Source of the DNA: Psychromonas ingrahamii 37
GTDB taxonomy: Bacteria > Pseudomonadota > Gammaproteobacteria > Enterobacterales > Psychromonadaceae
Direction of reading: 5' to 3'
Assembly: GCF_000015285.1 (NCBI RefSeq)
Contig: NC_008709.1
Location: 992,001-1,056,000, forward strand
DNA: 64,000 nucleotides
Below are positions 26,442-36,523 of the stretch, piece after piece. The translations under genes were made by a program, and so were the position numbers. The notes below the pieces were generated by a model. It made no database searches and was not told the DNA's origin. It saw only the letters and a program-made list of their open reading frames with translations. Numbering within the stretch: the first letter of the stretch is position 1; the number at the start of each line of letters is the position of its first letter.

Positions 26442-26460
26442 TTTCTGAAAGGGGATAAGT

Positions 26461-26922
26461 TTGGCAAGTTTAGAAGAACGTCTAACTGAGATGTTAGCAC
26501 CGAGTGTTGAAGATCTTGGTTACGAATTAGTGGGTGTCGAATATATTAGAGCAGGTAAACATTCAACTCTGCGTGTTTATATTGATCAAGATGAAGGCAT
26601 TTTAGTGGACGACTGTGCGGCAGTAAGCCGGCAGGTTAGTGCAATTATGGATGTAGAAGATCCTATTACGAATGAATATTCGCTTGAAGTTTCATCTCCA
26701 GGTATGAATCGTCCGCTATTTAAAGCGGAGCATTATCAAATTTTTGCCGGAGAAGAGGTGAAAATACAATTAAGAATGCCGATTCAAAACCGTCGCAGGT
26801 GGAAAGGTGTCATTGTTTCTGCCGAAGATGAAATAATTTGTCTCAATATAGAAGGCAGAGAAGAGCGTTTTTCATTGAGCAATATTCAAAAGGCGAATAT
26901 TGTTCCAAAATTTGATAATTAA
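26461..26922 (+). CDS. rimP: Ribosome maturation factor RimP
   Basis: Needed for 30S subunit maturation. The 153-residue product starts with TTG after AAAGGGGAT and reads [28 protein letters not shown], the family N-terminus. [30 protein letters not shown] near residue 40 and the [14 protein letters not shown] signature near 77-90 follow, then the C-terminal SH3-like domain. It is the first gene of rimP-nusA-infB-rbfA-truB, with nusA 11 bp downstream. Confidence 0.96.
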   Translation: MASLEERLTEMLAPSVEDLGYELVGVEYIRAGKHSTLRVYIDQDEGILVDDCAAVSRQVSAIMDVEDPITNEYSLEVSSPGMNRPLFKAEHYQIFAGEEVKIQLRMPIQNRRRWKGVIVSAEDEIICLNIEGREERFSLSNIQKANIVPKFDN

Positions 26923-26933
26923 GGCGATTACAG

Positions 26934-28433
26934 ATGAATAAAGAAATTTTACTTGTAGTAGAGGCGGTCTCTAATGAAAAAGGACTTCCACGTGAAGCTA
27001 TTTTTCAAGCTTTAGAAAGCGCACTAGCGATCGCAACTAAAAAGAAATATGAAAACGATATCGAAGTACGTGTTGAAATCGACCGTGAATCGGGTAAATT
27101 TGATACTTTTCGTCGTTGGTTAGTGCTAGAACCCGATGCTAAGATGGAAAACCCGTGTAAAGAAATGACTTTTGAGGCGGCTGAATATGAAACGCCGGAA
27201 ATTAAAGTTGGCGACTATATAGAAGATGAAATTGAGTCGGTAACCTTTGATCGGATCACCACACAAACTGCCAAACAAGTGATTGTACAAAAAGTACGCG
27301 AAGCTGAACGTGCTCAAGTTGTCGCGCAGTACGCCGAGCAAGAAGGCGAGCTAATCACCGGTATTGTTAAGCGTATGAATCGCGATAATATTTTATTGGA
27401 CTTAGGCGGTAACGCTGAAGCCGTTATCTTCCGTGATGAAATGTTACCCCGCGAAAATTTCCGTCCGGGCGATCGTCTGCGCGGCCTTTTATTTGCAGTT
27501 CGACCTGAGGCGCGAGGCGCACAACTTTTCGTGACCCGTACACAACCTGAAATGCTGATTGAACTTTTCCGGTTAGAAGTGCCTGAAATCGCAGAAGAGA
27601 TGATTGATCTTATGGGTGCTGCCCGAGATCCTGGTTCGCGTGCAAAAATTGCTGTGAAATCAAATGATAAACGTATTGATCCTGTTGGTGCTTGTGTTGG
27701 TATGCGCGGTGCGCGTGTACAAGCTGTTTCAAGCGAATTAGGTGGCGAGCGTGTTGATATCATTTTGTGGGATGAAAATCCTGCGCAATATGCCATCAAC
27801 GCAATGTCGCCTGCCGATGTTGTTTCGGTTGTGATTGATGAAGATGCTCACAGCATGGACATTGCTGTTGAAGAAGATAATTTAGCACAAGCGATTGGGC
27901 GTAATGGTCAAAATGTGCGTCTGGCATCTCAACTTACGGGTTGGGAACTGAATGTAATGACCGTGGTACAATTGCGCGAAAAACATCAAGCTGAGGCTGC
28001 GAGCGTGATCAGTGTCTTTACTGAAGCACTTGAGATTGATGAAGAGTTCGCTGCTGTTTTGGTGGAAGAGGGTTTCAGTTCATTAGAAGAAATTGCTTAT
28101 GTTCCACTGAATGAATTATTGGCTATTGATGGTTTAGATGAAGCGCTTATTGATGAGTTACGTGTCCGTGCGAAAGACTTTTTAGCCACTAAAGCACTGG
28201 TAGATGAAGAAGGCCTAGAAGATACAAAACCAGCAGATGATCTTCTAGCGCTTGAGGGTTTAGAGGGTCATTTAGCATATGTGCTAGCAAGCAAAGGTAT
28301 TATTACCCTTGAAAATCTTGCCGAGCAAGCTGTTGATGATTTACTTGAAATTGAAGAACTAAACGAAGCAAAAGCAGGGGAGCTGATCATGGCTGCTCGT
28401 AACATCTGTTGGTTCAGCGAAGACGCTGAATAA
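26934..28433 (+). CDS. nusA: Transcription termination/antitermination factor NusA
   Basis: Binds RNA polymerase and nascent RNA, modulating pausing, intrinsic termination and rRNA antitermination. The 499 residues contain the N-terminal RNAP-binding domain ([20 protein letters not shown]), the S1 domain near 135-200 ([20 protein letters not shown]), KH domains near 230-345 ([33 protein letters not shown]) and two C-terminal acidic helix-hairpin-helix repeats (near 365-425 and 440-495). Same architecture and length as E. coli NusA (495). Likely autoregulates through the leader upstream of rimP. Confidence 0.97.
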   Translation: MNKEILLVVEAVSNEKGLPREAIFQALESALAIATKKKYENDIEVRVEIDRESGKFDTFRRWLVLEPDAKMENPCKEMTFEAAEYETPEIKVGDYIEDEIESVTFDRITTQTAKQVIVQKVREAERAQVVAQYAEQEGELITGIVKRMNRDNILLDLGGNAEAVIFRDEMLPRENFRPGDRLRGLLFAVRPEARGAQLFVTRTQPEMLIELFRLEVPEIAEEMIDLMGAARDPGSRAKIAVKSNDKRIDPVGACVGMRGARVQAVSSELGGERVDIILWDENPAQYAINAMSPADVVSVVIDEDAHSMDIAVEEDNLAQAIGRNGQNVRLASQLTGWELNVMTVVQLREKHQAEAASVISVFTEALEIDEEFAAVLVEEGFSSLEEIAYVPLNELLAIDGLDEALIDELRVRAKDFLATKALVDEEGLEDTKPADDLLALEGLEGHLAYVLASKGIITLENLAEQAVDDLLEIEELNEAKAGELIMAARNICWFSEDAE

Positions 28434-28455
28434 GCATCAGATAGGAGAAATAATA

Positions 28456-31098
28456 ATGTCAGATATGTCACTTAAAGATCTTGCCAAAGATTTAAATAAA
28501 TCAGAAGAAATTTTAGTTAAACAGTTCGCCGATGCAGGTATTAAAAAATCAGCATCAGATAAAGTGAGCCTAGCAGAAAAACAAACGTTAACTTCCTTTT
28601 TGCAAAAGCAACATGGCGGTGAATCGAAAACTAAAATGACCTTACAACGTAAAACCAAAAGCACGCTAAATGTAAAAGGTTCTACGGGACAGGCTAAAGC
28701 CGTACAAGTTGAGGTGCGTAAGAAACGTACTTACGTGAAACGCAGCGACAGCGAAACTCAAGAAACTCAAGCCGCTGAGTTAGCAGACCAACAAGCTGCA
28801 AACGATAAATTACAAGCAGAAATTGAAGCTAAAAAATTACTCGTTGAAAAAGCACTAGCAGAAAAACTGGCTGCTAAAAAAGAAGCTGACGAAAAAGCTA
28901 AAAAGGCAGCAGCTGCTAATAAAGAAAAACAAACTGCCGTTAAATCTGAAAAAACAGCAGAGCAGATAGCGTCAGAAAAAGAATCTGCTGCATTATTGAA
29001 AAAAGCTGATCAAGAAGCATCGGCTAAAGCTGAGAAAGAAACTGCGCAACAGGCTGCAGATGCGAAAAAACTCGTTGAAGAAAACTCTGCACGCTGGGCT
29101 GAAGAAGAAACTGCACGTAAAAAAGCAGCGGAAGGTGGGGATTATCATATAACCTCATCAAAAGAAGCCCAAGCAGCGGAAGATGTATTAGATTCTAAAG
29201 CTGAGGGACCTTCTCGTCGCAAGAAGAAGAAAAAAGCACCTGTAGAAGAAAAATTTCAAGGTCGCCGCACACGTCGTGGTAAAAAACAACGTCCTGCCAC
29301 ACCTTCCGCTTTGCAACAGGCATTTGAAAAACCTGCTGCGCCTGTAGAGCGAAATGTGAGAATTGGTGAAACTATTACGGTTGCAGAACTTGCTAATAAA
29401 ATGGCCGTTAAAGCTACCGAAGTTATTAAAGCGATGATGAAAATGGGGGCAATGGCCACCATTAACCAGGTAATTGACCAGGAAACAGCCACTATTGTTG
29501 CTGAAGAAATGGGCCATAAAGTTATTCTAACCAAAGAAAATGAGTTAGAAGAAGCGGTAATGGCTGAAGCGCAACAAGGTGGTGACCGCACATCTCGCGC
29601 ACCTGTTGTGACTATCATGGGTCACGTCGATCACGGTAAAACATCATTACTTGATTACATTCGTCGTGCCAAAGTGGCTGACGGAGAAGCCGGTGGTATT
29701 ACCCAGCATATTGGTGCTTACCATGTAGAAACAGATAAAGGAATGATCTCCTTTTTAGACACGCCAGGACATGCTGCCTTTACCTCAATGCGTTCTCGTG
29801 GTGCTAAAGCAACGGATATCGTTATCTTAGTTGTTGCTGCCGATGATGGTGTTATGCCACAAACGATTGAAGCAATTCAACATGCTAAAGCCGCTAAAGT
29901 GCCGCTGATTGTGGCTGTTAACAAAATTGATAAAGAAGGCGCTGATTTCGACCGAGTTAAAAGTGAACTTTCTCAGCACAATATTATTTCTGAAGAATGG
30001 GGTGGCGAAAACATTTTCACTTACGTTTCTGCGAAAGTGGGTACTGGTGTTGATGGGCTACTGGAGAGTATTCTTCTACAAGCTGAAATGTTAGATTTGT
30101 CAGCAGTGGCGAAAGGTCCTGCAGCCGGTGTGGTAATTGAATCTCGTCTTGATAAAGGTCGCGGTCCGGTTGCTTCTATCCTTGTTCAGCACGGTGAATT
30201 GAAGCTTGGCGATATTCTACTGTGTGGTCTTGAATACGGCCGTGTTCGTGCCATGCGTGATGAGAACGGTAAACCTATTGAAGTGGCGGGTCCATCTATT
30301 CCTGTAGAAGTATTAGGTCTATCGGGCGTGCCAATGGCAGGTGATGAAGCAACTGTTGTTAAAGATGAGAAAAAAGCGCGTGAAGTTGCGTTATATCGTC
30401 AGGGTAAATTCCGTGATATTAAACTCGCACGTCAACAAAAAGCGAAACTTGATAACATGTTTGCCAATATGGAAGCCGGTGAAGTTTCAGAATTGAATAT
30501 CGTGCTTAAAGCGGATGTTCAAGGTTCACTCGAAGCTATCTGCGAGTCATTAAACAAACTATCAACGGATGAAGTTAAAGTTAACATCATCGGTCGTGGT
30601 GTTGGTGGTATTACTGAAACAGATGCGTCTTTAGCTTCAGCTTCCGGTGCCATTGTTATTGGCTTTAACGTCCGTGCGGATGCATCAGCTCGTAAACTTA
30701 TCGAGAATGAAGGCGTTGATCTGCATTACTACAGCATCATTTATGGTCTAATTGATGAAGTACGTGCAGCGATGAGTGGTTTATTAGCACCTGAATATAG
30801 ACAAGAAATTACGGGTATTGCAGACGTTCGTGAAGTCTTTAAATCGCCTAAAATTGGCGCAATTGCCGGTTGTATGGTGACTGAAGGTACTATCAAACGT
30901 AATAATCCAATTCGTGTTTTACGTGAGAATATAGTGATTTACGAAGGTGTTCTTGAGTCTCTACGTCGTTTCAGAGACGACTTAAGCGAAGTGCGTAATG
31001 GTATGGAATGTGGTATCGGTGTTAAGAACTATAATGATGTACGTGTCGGTGATCAAATAGAAGTATTTGAAACTATTGAGATTAAACGAACGTTATAA
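28456..31098 (+). CDS. infB: Translation initiation factor IF-2
   Basis: GTPase that brings fMet-tRNA to the 30S subunit and promotes subunit joining. The 880 residues comprise an N-terminal IF2_N motif ([20 protein letters not shown]), a long Ala/Lys/Glu-rich coiled linker to about residue 280, a second IF2_N segment ([20 protein letters not shown]), the G domain with [15 protein letters not shown] near 391, [12 protein letters not shown] and NKIDKEGAD, and the C-terminal fMet-tRNA binding domains. An internal start for a shorter isoform, as in E. coli, is possible but was not located. The ribosome site AGGAGAA is good. Confidence 0.97.
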   Translation: MSDMSLKDLAKDLNKSEEILVKQFADAGIKKSASDKVSLAEKQTLTSFLQKQHGGESKTKMTLQRKTKSTLNVKGSTGQAKAVQVEVRKKRTYVKRSDSETQETQAAELADQQAANDKLQAEIEAKKLLVEKALAEKLAAKKEADEKAKKAAAANKEKQTAVKSEKTAEQIASEKESAALLKKADQEASAKAEKETAQQAADAKKLVEENSARWAEEETARKKAAEGGDYHITSSKEAQAAEDVLDSKAEGPSRRKKKKKAPVEEKFQGRRTRRGKKQRPATPSALQQAFEKPAAPVERNVRIGETITVAELANKMAVKATEVIKAMMKMGAMATINQVIDQETATIVAEEMGHKVILTKENELEEAVMAEAQQGGDRTSRAPVVTIMGHVDHGKTSLLDYIRRAKVADGEAGGITQHIGAYHVETDKGMISFLDTPGHAAFTSMRSRGAKATDIVILVVAADDGVMPQTIEAIQHAKAAKVPLIVAVNKIDKEGADFDRVKSELSQHNIISEEWGGENIFTYVSAKVGTGVDGLLESILLQAEMLDLSAVAKGPAAGVVIESRLDKGRGPVASILVQHGELKLGDILLCGLEYGRVRAMRDENGKPIEVAGPSIPVEVLGLSGVPMAGDEATVVKDEKKAREVALYRQGKFRDIKLARQQKAKLDNMFANMEAGEVSELNIVLKADVQGSLEAICESLNKLSTDEVKVNIIGRGVGGITETDASLASASGAIVIGFNVRADASARKLIENEGVDLHYYSIIYGLIDEVRAAMSGLLAPEYRQEITGIADVREVFKSPKIGAIAGCMVTEGTIKRNNPIRVLRENIVIYEGVLESLRRFRDDLSEVRNGMECGIGVKNYNDVRVGDQIEVFETIEIKRTL

Positions 31099-31118
31099 TC
31101 TCAAAGTGGCCTTAACGT

Positions 31119-31150
31119 AAAGAATGGAGGCCTTAGGCCTCCATTCTTAT
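31119..31150 (+). terminator. Hairpin between infB and rbfA
   Basis: AATGGAGGCC-TTA-GGCCTCCATT stem (10 bp) followed by CTTATTTCT. The T-tract is weak, so it may be a partial terminator or RNA-processing site within the operon. Confidence 0.6.
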
Positions 31151-31192
31151 TTCTAACGAATAATCATCAGTGTGCTGATGAAGGAGTAAAAA

Positions 31193-31594
31193 ATGGCAAA
31201 AGAATACAGCCGAACTTCCCGAGTATCTCAGCAGGTTCAAAAAGAACTTGCGCGTATATTACAGCAGGAAGTGAAAGATCCGCGCATTGGAATGGTCACT
31301 ATCTCTGGCGTAGATGTCACGCGAGATCTTGCTTACGCAAAAGTATTTGTGACCTTTTTAACCGTTGGTGACCAAACCAATGATGAGTCTCTTGAGGGAT
31401 TGAACGCGGCAGCGGGATATATTCGCCGTCTGTTAGGTAAAGCGATGCGTTTACGTATTGTACCTGAAGTACGCTTCTGTTTTGACAGTACGTTAACCGA
31501 AGGTTTACGTATTTCAGAATTAGTGAGCGGAGCAGTAAAAGCTGATAAGACTAAATTAGCTGCGTCAGGCAGAACGGAAGAGGACGAGGACTAA
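31193..31594 (+). CDS. rbfA: 30S ribosome-binding factor RbfA
   Basis: Cold-shock factor for late 30S maturation. The 133-residue KH-like protein has [50 protein letters not shown] over residues 5-55 and the C-terminal [23 protein letters not shown]. Its stop overlaps the truB start (TAATG), indicating translational coupling. The ribosome site AAGGAG is strong. Confidence 0.96.
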   Translation: MAKEYSRTSRVSQQVQKELARILQQEVKDPRIGMVTISGVDVTRDLAYAKVFVTFLTVGDQTNDESLEGLNAAAGYIRRLLGKAMRLRIVPEVRFCFDSTLTEGLRISELVSGAVKADKTKLAASGRTEEDED

Positions 31595-32526
31595 TGGCAA
31601 GACGGGGAAAGGGGCGTTCAATAAACGGTATCATTTTACTGGATAAACCCACAGACATCAGCTCAAACCATGCATTACAACGTGTTAAGCGTATTTTCTT
31701 TGCTAATAAAGCGGGGCATACGGGTGCGTTAGATCCACTTGCTACGGGAATGCTGCCGGTTTGTTTAGGGGAAGCAACCAAATTTTCTCAGTTTTTGCTC
31801 GATTCCGATAAACGTTATATTGTCACTGCAACCTTAGGTGTGCGCACAACCACCAGTGATTCACAGGGTGATGTGGTTAGCGAGCGTCCGGTTGAGGTTA
31901 CTCAAACGCAGCTTGATCAGGCACTGGACACTTTCCGCGGTGATATTATGCAGGTACCGTCGATGTTTTCTGCCTTAAAACATAAAGGCCAGCCCCTTTA
32001 TAAATATGCCCGTGAAGGTATTACTATTGAGCGTGAAGCACGACCTATTACTGTCTATGAAATTAACCAATTACGCTTTGAAGGTAATGAAGTAGAGTTA
32101 GATATTCACGTTAGTAAAGGGACTTATATCCGCACTATCGTTGATGATCTTGGTGAGTTATTAGGCTGTGGCGCGCATGTGTCTGTGTTACGCCGTACGC
32201 AGGTTGCCGATTATCCATACGATAAAATGGTCACTATTGAACAATTAGAAGCATTGATTGAGCAAGCAAAAGAATCTGATGTCAGCCCCTATGATTTATT
32301 AGATCCGCTGTTACTTGATATGGATACTGCAGTAAAAAAATACCCGGAAGTTAATATCTCAGATGAGATGGGCGAGTATGTCTTGCATGGTCAACCGGTA
32401 CAAGTTTTTGGTGCGCCTGATAATACCGTCCTTAGGATCACCGTTGGTGAGGCTCATACTTTTATTGGTGTTGGTAAAATGAACGAGGCAGGTTTAATTG
32501 CCCCAACCCGTTTGGCGAACTTGTAA
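31594..32526 (+). CDS. truB: tRNA pseudouridine(55) synthase
   Basis: Makes pseudouridine 55 in the T-loop of tRNAs. The 310 residues show [14 protein letters not shown] near 12, the catalytic Asp in [15 protein letters not shown] near 45, YIVTATLG near 72, [20 protein letters not shown] near 123 and [15 protein letters not shown] near 174, plus the C-terminal PUA-like domain. Last gene of the rimP operon before the small Cys-rich ORF. Confidence 0.97.
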   Translation: MARRGKGRSINGIILLDKPTDISSNHALQRVKRIFFANKAGHTGALDPLATGMLPVCLGEATKFSQFLLDSDKRYIVTATLGVRTTTSDSQGDVVSERPVEVTQTQLDQALDTFRGDIMQVPSMFSALKHKGQPLYKYAREGITIEREARPITVYEINQLRFEGNEVELDIHVSKGTYIRTIVDDLGELLGCGAHVSVLRRTQVADYPYDKMVTIEQLEALIEQAKESDVSPYDLLDPLLLDMDTAVKKYPEVNISDEMGEYVLHGQPVQVFGAPDNTVLRITVGEAHTFIGVGKMNEAGLIAPTRLANL

Positions 32527-32574
32527 GTAAAAGAAAGCTGCGAACTTCGTAGCTGTCAGAGTGAGATAACAATC

Positions 32575-32784
32575 ATGACAAAACTAGACTTCTCAGCAAT
32601 CAATAAATCAGCAGCTAACTCATTTAATGAGCAACGTAATATTATTAAAAAAATAGGCCGAGGTGAGACTGTGCTTTGTCCAACCTGCCAACAACCTTTT
32701 AAATTAAGTGTTTCGCTGTTAGGAAAAAGTGGTCTTAGTTGTGAGAAAGGGTGTACAAACATAACCTTGGAATTAGAACTGTAA
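32575..32784 (+). CDS. Small Cys-rich protein, zinc-ribbon-like, unknown function
   Basis: The 69-residue product has two cysteine pairs, CPTCQQPF near 36-43 and CEKGC near 57-61, fitting a zinc knuckle. A hydrophilic helical N-terminal half (NSFNEQRNIIKKIGRG) precedes them. It starts 48 bp after truB. The ribosome site is poor (GAGATAA). The Cys spacing and sensible composition argue for a real gene. I recall similar short proteins in Vibrio-like genomes but cannot name a function. Confidence 0.65.
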   Translation: MTKLDFSAINKSAANSFNEQRNIIKKIGRGETVLCPTCQQPFKLSVSLLGKSGLSCEKGCTNITLELEL

Positions 32785-33287
32785 TAGCAATCTGAATATA
32801 GATAATAAGCTGCTATACAACTGAAATTGTACAGCGGTTTTGAGCTGACAATATATCGCAAAAAAAAGATGCTACCCATATGAAAAGGTAGTCATACCAA
32901 TTTACATCAATAAATTGATTGTTTACGCCTGTTTTTTAATGTGAGCACTCACTATTTATTTTTCTTTTTAAGCAAGTAATGTGGTCTAAATTACCCGGCA
33001 ATACAGTCTGCTTTGCAAACCCTAGTGTAAGGCGCTGATCTCAAAAAAATGACCGTTGTTAACTGTCAAAAGCCATCACTCCCCCGGTAAAATGTCGATA
33101 ATCACCACACTGAAAGCGGTCTGAGAAGGCACAAAGTTACCGGTAATACATTTTAGAAATAGTGTTTTTACTTTATTGAATTTTGCTGATAAAGTCAGCC
33201 GTTATCTAAGAGACAGACTGTCTATACCCATCAATCGTTTTACTATGAAAACAAAATAATAGTAAATTTATTACAAAGGATCTTAAC
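32785..33287. other. Gap upstream of the ABC transporter operon
   Basis: No gene seen. Weak imperfect hairpins lie at about 32812-32836 (GCTG.TA.ACAA / TTGTACAGC) and 32869-32890 (CTACC/GGTAG). GC-richer sequence near 33040-33145 contains CCGGTAAAATG and TTACCGGTAATACATTTT, which could pair across about 90 nt. This may be a structured leader, but no known riboswitch consensus fits. The ribosome site AAAGGA lies before the ATG at 33288. Confidence 0.4.
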
Positions 33288-34247
33288 ATGAATCTAAATT
33301 CGGTATTAAAAGTAATCGCATTATCAACAGTTGTTTTGTGTACTAGCCTGTACGCTAAACCCGTTTATGTTGCGACCACTGCGATTGTCGAGCACCCTGC
33401 ACTTGATGCTGTTCGCGATGGTATTAAAGCGGTCCTCAATGAAAATGGATATACAGGTGATCAACTGAAATTTACCTATGAGAGTGCGCAAGGACAACCT
33501 GCTATCGCGGCTCAAATTGCACGTAAAATGGTCGGTGATGCTCCCGATGTTATTGTGGCTATTGCGACGCCTTCAGCCCAAGCGGCAGTCAGCGCCAGTC
33601 GCGATATTCCAGTGGTATTTTCTGCTGTCACGGATCCTGTTGGTGCCAAGCTTGTGCCGCGCTTAATTCAACCTGGTGGCAATGTTACTGGCCTGTCAGA
33701 TATGGTTAACGTGAAACAACACCTTGCTTTGATTAAAGAATTTGTTCCCAATCTAAAAACAGTGGGTGTGCCGTATAATCCGGGTGAAGCTAACTCGGTA
33801 GCAATAGTTAATGCTTTAAAAGAAGCCGCTGTTGAGATGGGGATTACTATTGTTGAGTCTCCAGCACCTAAATCATCCGATGTAATGATTGCCAGCAAGC
33901 AACTGATAGGTAAAGTCGATGCTATTTACTGCCCAACAGATAATACTATTATCAGTGCTTTTGAAGCCGTTGTAAAAGTCGGAATCGATGCTCAAGTCCC
34001 GGTTTTTGCTGCTGATACAGGTTCAGTTGAACGTGGTGCTGTTGCTGCCGTTGGTTATGATTATGGCGATTTAGGCCGTCAAACCGGTGAGATCGTGATA
34101 CGTATTCTAAAAGGTGAAAAACCTGGCGATATCGACGTAAAAATGGCCGATGGTACTAGCCTTTTTGTTAACACTACTATGGCCGCTAAAATGGGCGTAA
34201 AAGTGCCAGCTGATGTGCTTGCTCGAGCAACCCAAATCATTAAATAA
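33288..34247 (+). CDS. ABC transporter substrate-binding protein (ABC_sub_bind / TrpX-like)
   Basis: Periplasmic binding protein of the PF04392 type. The 319-residue product has a signal peptide (MNLNSVLKVIALSTVVLCTS ... AKP, cleavage near residue 24) without a lipobox. It shows the typical VAIATPSAQAAVSASRDIPVVFSAVTDPVGAKLV near residues 89-122, YNPGEANSV and YCPTDNTI near 214. Relatives with this three-gene set are predicted tryptophan/tyrosine-type transporters (TrpXYZ); the substrate here is not proved. First gene of the operon with the permease and ATPase. Confidence 0.88.
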   Translation: MNLNSVLKVIALSTVVLCTSLYAKPVYVATTAIVEHPALDAVRDGIKAVLNENGYTGDQLKFTYESAQGQPAIAAQIARKMVGDAPDVIVAIATPSAQAAVSASRDIPVVFSAVTDPVGAKLVPRLIQPGGNVTGLSDMVNVKQHLALIKEFVPNLKTVGVPYNPGEANSVAIVNALKEAAVEMGITIVESPAPKSSDVMIASKQLIGKVDAIYCPTDNTIISAFEAVVKVGIDAQVPVFAADTGSVERGAVAAVGYDYGDLGRQTGEIVIRILKGEKPGDIDVKMADGTSLFVNTTMAAKMGVKVPADVLARATQIIK

Positions 34248-34262
34248 TAAGTAGTTATTAAT

Positions 34263-35162
34263 ATGTCACTTTATGCTTTTTTAGGCACATTAGAAATAGG
34301 CCTTATCTATGGCTTAGTTGCTATCGGGGTCTATCTTACTTTTCGAATTTTAGATTTTCCAGACCTTACGGTTGATGGTAGTTTTACACTTGGCGCAGCT
34401 GTTGCAGCGACGTTAATTGTTGCAGGTCAAAACCCATATTTAGCAACCTTATGCGGAACACTTGCGGCATCTTGTGCAGGTTTAGTTACCGCATGGTTAA
34501 ATCTGCGTTTTAATATTCTGCATTTGCTGGCCAGTATCCTGACTATGACTGCCCTGTATACCATCAATTTACGGGTGATGGGAAAACCTAATGTTGCCTT
34601 AATTATGGAGCCAACGGTCCTTTCTCCTTTCGAAGGGATTTTGCCGGACATGTACATGAAGGTTATCTTTGTGGCTGTCTGCGCTATTGTTGGCGGACTG
34701 TTGGTCGCCTGGTTTTTGCGTACCCAATATGGTTTAGCGATGCGTGCGGTCGGCTCTAATAAACGCATGGCGCAAGCTAACGGTATCGTTGTGACTGAAA
34801 AAGTTTATGTGGGTTTAGCACTCTCTAATGGTTTGGTCGGACTTGCCGGTGCACTGTTTGCACAAACCAATGGTTTTGCCGATTCAACCATGGGAATAGG
34901 GACTATAGTGGTTGGTTTAGCGGCTGTTATTATTGGTGAATCTCTGCTGGCGAGTCGTTCGATGCTGGTCATTGTAATGAGCTGTATTGTGGGTTCCGTC
35001 TTATATCGTTTTGCCGTATCAATGGCATTAAATGCTGACTTTTTAGGTTTTCAAGCCTCAGATTTAAACTTGATTACCGCTGTATTGGTGGCTCTTGCAT
35101 TAGTGTTTCCTAAATTACGTAATGAATGGAAAGCGAAACGCGCCATCAAGGAGCAAATATGA
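34263..35162 (+). CDS. ABC transporter permease (branched-chain/TrpY-like)
   Basis: Inner-membrane permease of 299 residues with about eight hydrophobic helices. It carries YLTFRILDFPDLTVDGSFTLGA near residues 25-46, a signature of this permease group, and GLAMRAVGSNKRMAQANGI near 160, the cytoplasmic loop that contacts the ATPase. Its stop overlaps the next start as ATGA, so the two are translationally coupled. Confidence 0.9.
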   Translation: MSLYAFLGTLEIGLIYGLVAIGVYLTFRILDFPDLTVDGSFTLGAAVAATLIVAGQNPYLATLCGTLAASCAGLVTAWLNLRFNILHLLASILTMTALYTINLRVMGKPNVALIMEPTVLSPFEGILPDMYMKVIFVAVCAIVGGLLVAWFLRTQYGLAMRAVGSNKRMAQANGIVVTEKVYVGLALSNGLVGLAGALFAQTNGFADSTMGIGTIVVGLAAVIIGESLLASRSMLVIVMSCIVGSVLYRFAVSMALNADFLGFQASDLNLITAVLVALALVFPKLRNEWKAKRAIKEQI

Positions 35163-35962
35163 TCAGTTGTGAAAATTTACACGTTACCTTTAATCATGGT
35201 TTACCAACAGAAAAACTTGCATTACAGGGAGTTGATCTGACCATACCATCGGGTGAATTTGTAACAGTGATTGGTTCTAATGGCGCGGGTAAATCTACCT
35301 TACTCAATACTATTGCCGGTGATATAAAATCAACTCAAGGTAAAATTTATTTTGATGATCGGGATGTCACAAAGTTGCCAGCCACGGGCCGTACTAAGGA
35401 TATTGCCCGTGTCTTTCAAGATCCCTTAGCGGGAACCTGTGGTAACTTAACTGTTGAAGAGAATATGTCACTTGCTTATGGGCGGGGGAAGCGCGGGACA
35501 CTGGCGTTTGCTCTAAACAATAAATTGCGCAAGGTGTTCAAGGAGCAGTTAAGCCGATTAAATCTGGGTCTGGAAGATCGTCTGGACAGTGAAATGGGGC
35601 TTTTGTCCGGTGGGCAACGCCAATCAGTCAGCTTACTGATGTCGGCATTACAGCCAAGCAGCATTTTACTGCTGGATGAGCATACGGCTGCGCTGGATCC
35701 AAAAACAGCCGCTTTAATTTTGGATATATCATCACAAATTATTAAAGAAAAACAATTAACTGTGATGATGGTGACTCATTCTATGCGGCAAGCCTTAGAT
35801 CATGGATCGCGTACTATTATGCTTCATGAAGGTAATATTATTTTTGATTTGGCAAGCAAAGAGCGTGCTAATTATCAAGTTAAAGATTTGCTTAATCTAT
35901 TTGCTCAAGCACGCACCGATGGTGCAGAGTTAGACGACGATAAATTATTATTAGGCGGATAA
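35159..35962 (+). CDS. ABC transporter ATP-binding protein (TrpZ-like)
   Basis: The 267-residue ATPase has Walker A IGSNGAGKSTLLN near residue 40, a Q-loop VFQDPLAGT, the signature LSGGQRQSVSLLM near 143-155 and Walker B SILLLDEHTAAL, with HSM as the switch His near 205. The ATG at 35159 follows AAGGAG and overlaps the permease stop; the longer frame from 35126 lies inside the permease gene and is rejected. Confidence 0.93.
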   Translation: MISCENLHVTFNHGLPTEKLALQGVDLTIPSGEFVTVIGSNGAGKSTLLNTIAGDIKSTQGKIYFDDRDVTKLPATGRTKDIARVFQDPLAGTCGNLTVEENMSLAYGRGKRGTLAFALNNKLRKVFKEQLSRLNLGLEDRLDSEMGLLSGGQRQSVSLLMSALQPSSILLLDEHTAALDPKTAALILDISSQIIKEKQLTVMMVTHSMRQALDHGSRTIMLHEGNIIFDLASKERANYQVKDLLNLFAQARTDGAELDDDKLLLGG

Positions 35963-36108
35963 TCCTTTTAATTAAAATTTACCGAATAAGTATTGCTTAA
36001 TGATTCAATCCTCCGTAAGATCCGTCGTTCACTTTGCCGCTGAATTAGTGATCGGCGGTACTAATTTAAATCGGTTATACACATAACCATAAAATATCGG
36101 AGTATGTT

Positions 36109-36378
36109 ATGTCACTAAGTGCAGAACAAAAAGCTGAGATTGTAGCTAAATATGGTCGTTCAGAAAACGATACTGGTTCTTCAGAAGTTCAAGCTGCTTT
36201 ATACACAGCACAAATAGACCACCTTCAAGGTCACTTTAAAGAGCACATCCATGATCACCACAGCCGTCGTGGTCTATTGCGCATGGTAAGTCAACGTCGT
36301 AAATTACTTGACTACTTAAAGCGTAAAGATGTTGCTGCTTACACAGCATTAATCGCTGAATTAGGTCTACGTCGTTAA
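36109..36378 (+). CDS. rpsO: 30S ribosomal protein S15
   Basis: An 89-residue four-helix protein binding the central domain of 16S rRNA. It has the standard sequence with [17 protein letters not shown] near 20-36, the [20 protein letters not shown] signature near 48-67 and [14 protein letters not shown]. Length is identical to E. coli. It may repress its own translation by binding its leader. Followed by a terminator and then pnp. Confidence 0.98.
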   Translation: MSLSAEQKAEIVAKYGRSENDTGSSEVQAALYTAQIDHLQGHFKEHIHDHHSRRGLLRMVSQRRKLLDYLKRKDVAAYTALIAELGLRR

Positions 36379-36398
36379 TTTCGACTTAAACGTAATTT

Positions 36399-36427
36399 AA
36401 AAAAAGAGCCTATGGGCTCTTTTTTTG
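36399..36427 (+). terminator. Intrinsic terminator after rpsO
   Basis: AGAGCC-tat-GGGCTCT hairpin preceded by seven A and followed by seven T; partial read-through into pnp is known for the E. coli counterpart. Confidence 0.92.
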
Positions 36428-36523
36428 TTTCTGCAGATTAAAAAATGTTTAAAACGTAAAGGTTGACGTATACTAGCGGCGCGATCAAAAGCACAAGAAT
36501 ATAAATTTATTAAAGGAAAAAAA

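Larger units (their letters stand above)
25987..26460 (+). promoter_or_regulatory. Hairpin-rich leader of the rimP-nusA-infB operon
   Basis: The 470-bp gap holds no tRNA or ORF. A promoter candidate is followed by five stem-loops: 26215-26243 (GCAATATTTTAGG/CCTAAAATTGC), 26279-26298 (TTGTTCAAT/ATTGAACAA), a terminator 26306-26335, a 13-bp stem 26376-26410 (ACAACTTATGTTT and complement) and a terminator 26420-26441, which ends about 7 bp before the rimP ribosome site. This looks like an attenuation region. In E. coli the corresponding leader contains metY and terminators and is controlled through NusA; control here is inferred. Confidence 0.6.

Noticed and set aside
33140-33165. Thiamine (THI-box) riboswitch before the ABC transporter, from CTGAGA
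   Set aside because: The CTGAGA hexamer is not followed by the ACCTGATC or TAATGCCAGCG parts of the consensus.
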